From positions 1 to 8,458 of the forward strand of contig CAILKC010000854.1 of NCBI GenBank assembly GCA_903834675.1: a stretch of 8,458 bases of DNA, read 5' to 3'. The position numbers and the translations under genes were made by a program. Source of the stretch: an uncultured Victivallales bacterium (GTDB lineage: Bacteria > Verrucomicrobiota > Lentisphaeria > Oligosphaerales > JAFGRS01). This document shows, piece after piece, positions 7,602 to 8,458 of the stretch (within the stretch, counting starts at the first letter, position 1; every line of letters begins with the position of its first letter). The notes beneath the pieces are model-generated. The model did no database searches. It was given only the letters and a program-made list of their open reading frames with translations, and was not told where the DNA came from.

Positions 7602-7901
7602 TCAGGCGGTGGCAAGCACGTGGACTTCGTCCTGCAGCCTGTCGCCCAGCCTGTCACTCTCCGCCTCCAAGTCGTAGTGCGACTGCAGATTGAGCCAGAA
7701 CTGCGCCGACGTACCGAAGTACCGCGCCAGGCGAAGTGCCGTGTTGGCGGTCACCGCCCTTGTTCCATGCACAATCTCGTTGATCCGCCGCGGCGGAACC
7801 CCGATGTCGCCAGCCAGCCGGTACTGACTGATTCCCAGCGGAACCAGGAAATCCTCCTGCAGGATTTCGCCGGGGTGAACCGGGGGAAGGTCTTTGTTCA
7901 T
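7602..7901 (-). CDS. higA: HigA-family antitoxin (XRE-type helix-turn-helix)
   Basis: 99 residues, ATG at 7901, TGA at 7602-7604. It starts with VHPGEILQEDFLVPLGIS (8-25), the usual opening of HigA/VapI antitoxins. A helix-turn-helix follows at about 25-45 (SQYRLAGDIGVPPRRINEIVHG), then RAVTANTALRLARYFGTSAQFWLNLQSHYDL, the strongly conserved second half of the domain. The length is normal for the family. HigA neutralises the HigB mRNA interferase by direct binding and represses the operon by binding DNA upstream of it. The gene begins 8 bases after the toxin stop. Its ribosome-binding site GAGG (7908-7911) overlaps the toxin's TGA, forming TGAGG six bases before the ATG, so translation of the two genes is probably coupled. 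Toxin-first order is the characteristic higBA arrangement. Confidence 0.92.
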   Translation of the reverse strand: MNKDLPPVHPGEILQEDFLVPLGISQYRLAGDIGVPPRRINEIVHGTRAVTANTALRLARYFGTSAQFWLNLQSHYDLEAESDRLGDRLQDEVHVLATA

Positions 7902-7909
7902 CTTTCGCC

Positions 7910-8191
7910 TCAGTGGTAGTCCACGATTTCGACGTCGAGAGCATGGCCATCATGCCATCGGAAGCAAATGCGCCCTTGCTGGTTGATCCGAATGCTGTGC
8001 TGCCCTTGTCGGTCACCAGGCAGGGCCTCGAGGCGATTGCCGGGGGGCACCCGCAACTCCCCCAGATCCGTGACCGCATCAAGGACCCACAGCTTGCGCA
8101 GAGCTGCACGCTGGATCGCCTGCGGAAGTCTCGGTGAAGACTGCCGCTCGTACAGCCTTTCAGTATCCCGGCATTTGAACGACCGGATCAT
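7910..8191 (-). CDS. higB: HigB-family toxin (RelE/ParE superfamily mRNA interferase)
   Basis: 93 residues, ATG at 8191, TGA at 7910-7912. The product begins MIRSFKCRDTERLYE and ends with VEIVDYH, the standard ends of HigB toxins, with LEALPGDRQGQHSIRIN (54-70) and RICFRW (74-79) between. HigB toxins cleave mRNA on the ribosome; the basic residues R61, R68 and R74 and the C-terminal Y92-H93 lie where the family has its RNA-binding and catalytic side chains. The frame stays open upstream to 8455, but that extension runs through palindromic GC-rich DNA and matches no family. The start at 8191 gives the canonical N-terminus, although no clear Shine-Dalgarno is visible there. The family usually has Q-W-R at 72-74; here it is Q-G-R. 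The antitoxin follows immediately in the same operon. Confidence 0.9.
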   Translation of the reverse strand: MIRSFKCRDTERLYERQSSPRLPQAIQRAALRKLWVLDAVTDLGELRVPPGNRLEALPGDRQGQHSIRINQQGRICFRWHDGHALDVEIVDYH

Positions 8192-8200
8192 ACGACGAAC

Positions 8201-8233
8201 ATAACGCCAGACGCCATTAACGGCAAGCGTTAT
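8201..8233 (-). promoter_or_regulatory. Candidate higBA operator/promoter region
   Basis: ATAACGC (8201-8207) and its perfect reverse complement GCGTTAT (8227-8233) form a 7-bp inverted repeat with a 19-base spacer, 9 to 42 bases upstream of the higB start. The core TAACG occurs three times: 8202-8206 and 8218-8222 on the plus strand, 8228-8232 on the minus strand. HigA proteins bind palindromes in exactly this location to repress their own operon, so this is the best operator candidate. On the minus strand TTGCCG (8226-8221) and TTATGT, 16 bases further on, could be -35 and -10 elements, but the match is weak. Confidence 0.4.
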
Positions 8234-8329
8234 TATTGGCCTGGGGCGCATGTCAGCTCCGTAGGGGTTTGCTTGTATGAGACTTGCAGCAACCTCGTAT
8301 GACCCAAAGCGCTTCCCATTCCGCCCCTC

Positions 8330-8345
8330 GTCCGCCGCGGCGGAC
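8330..8345. repeat. 16-bp perfect palindrome
   Basis: GTCCGCCGCGGCGGAC reads the same on both strands. It is the first of three consecutive palindromic elements in the gene-free right end (8192-8458). Without a loop it would more readily be a protein-binding site or part of a repeat than an RNA hairpin. I see no gene in this stretch; the open frame crossing it on the minus strand has no family-like sequence. Confidence 0.55.
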
Positions 8346-8354
8346 TCCGGGCGT

Positions 8355-8406
8355 TGGAGGGCGCCGCTGCGTCGGTGCCGCGGCGGCCACGCAGGGCCGC
8401 CCTCCA
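8355..8406. repeat. Long imperfect inverted repeat (18-base arms)
   Basis: The arm 8355-8372 begins TGGAGGGCG and pairs with 8389-8406, which ends CGCCCTCCA. Sixteen of eighteen positions are complementary, with a 16-base GC-rich loop (8373-8388). The strength and symmetry suggest a REP-like interspersed element or a transcription terminator for a gene to the right of the window; there is no T-tract. Confidence 0.55.
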
Positions 8407-8408
8407 GG

Positions 8409-8434
8409 CGATCCGGCGCGTCCCGGCCGGATCG
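8409..8434. repeat. 9-bp perfect stem-loop
   Basis: CGATCCGGC (8409-8417) pairs perfectly with GCCGGATCG (8426-8434) around an 8-base loop. It directly follows the long inverted repeat at 8355-8406, separated by 2 bases, making a compact run of three palindromic elements with 8330-8345. Confidence 0.55.
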
Positions 8435-8458
8435 GAAGGGGACCCGCGTCGGCAAGTC

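Noticed and set aside
6390..7919. 509-residue plus-strand open frame
   Set aside because: It runs antisense through the large gene, the repeat arrays and higA. Its sequence is low-complexity with no recognisable domain.
8192..8455. N-terminal extension of the higB frame (88 residues)
   Set aside because: The extension is encoded by palindromic GC-rich DNA and the putative operator. HigB toxins begin at MIRSF, which matches the ATG at 8191.

Overview
The window is high-GC bacterial DNA (roughly two thirds G+C by eye), densely coding and mostly on the minus strand. No marker gene fixes the taxonomy. The long secreted protein that joins a discoidin-like domain, a hydrazine-synthase-alpha-like propeller, two haem c motifs and a SUMF1 domain, followed by a six-hairpin glycosidase-like gene, is typical of environmental Planctomycetota and related PVC or deep-branching lineages. 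That placement is inference.

Layout from left to right. (1) Bases 1-366 (+) hold the C-terminal end of a molybdate-type (ModA-like) ABC-transporter substrate-binding protein whose start lies outside the window. (2) Bases 367-592 contain no gene but several inverted repeats, between convergent genes. (3) Bases 593-2554 (-) encode a 653-residue protein with an N-terminal beta-rich half and a C-terminal alpha/alpha-barrel-like half. (4) Bases 2643-7373 (-) encode a 1576-residue secreted fusion protein, the main item of interest. It lies upstream of gene 3 on the same strand with an 88-base gap, so the two are probably co-transcribed. (5) Bases 7374-7601 contain no gene but hold a G-run array with an exact 8-base period at 7394-7421 and a C-run array at 7531-7566. 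(6) Bases 7602-8191 (-) encode a HigB/HigA toxin-antitoxin pair in toxin-first order, with an inverted-repeat operator candidate just upstream. (7) Bases 8192-8458 contain no convincing gene and include three consecutive palindromic elements at 8330-8434.

How the genes may work together: the fusion protein is exported by a Sec signal peptide and carries two covalent haem c sites, a propeller, carbohydrate-binding-like N-terminal domains and a SUMF1 domain that has lost one of the two catalytic cysteines of formylglycine-generating enzyme. With the putative glycosidase behind it, the pair could be an uncharacterised redox or carbohydrate-processing unit; the substrate cannot be read from the sequence. 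HigBA is an independent stabilisation or stress module. The ModA-like gene belongs to a separate unit extending leftwards out of the window.
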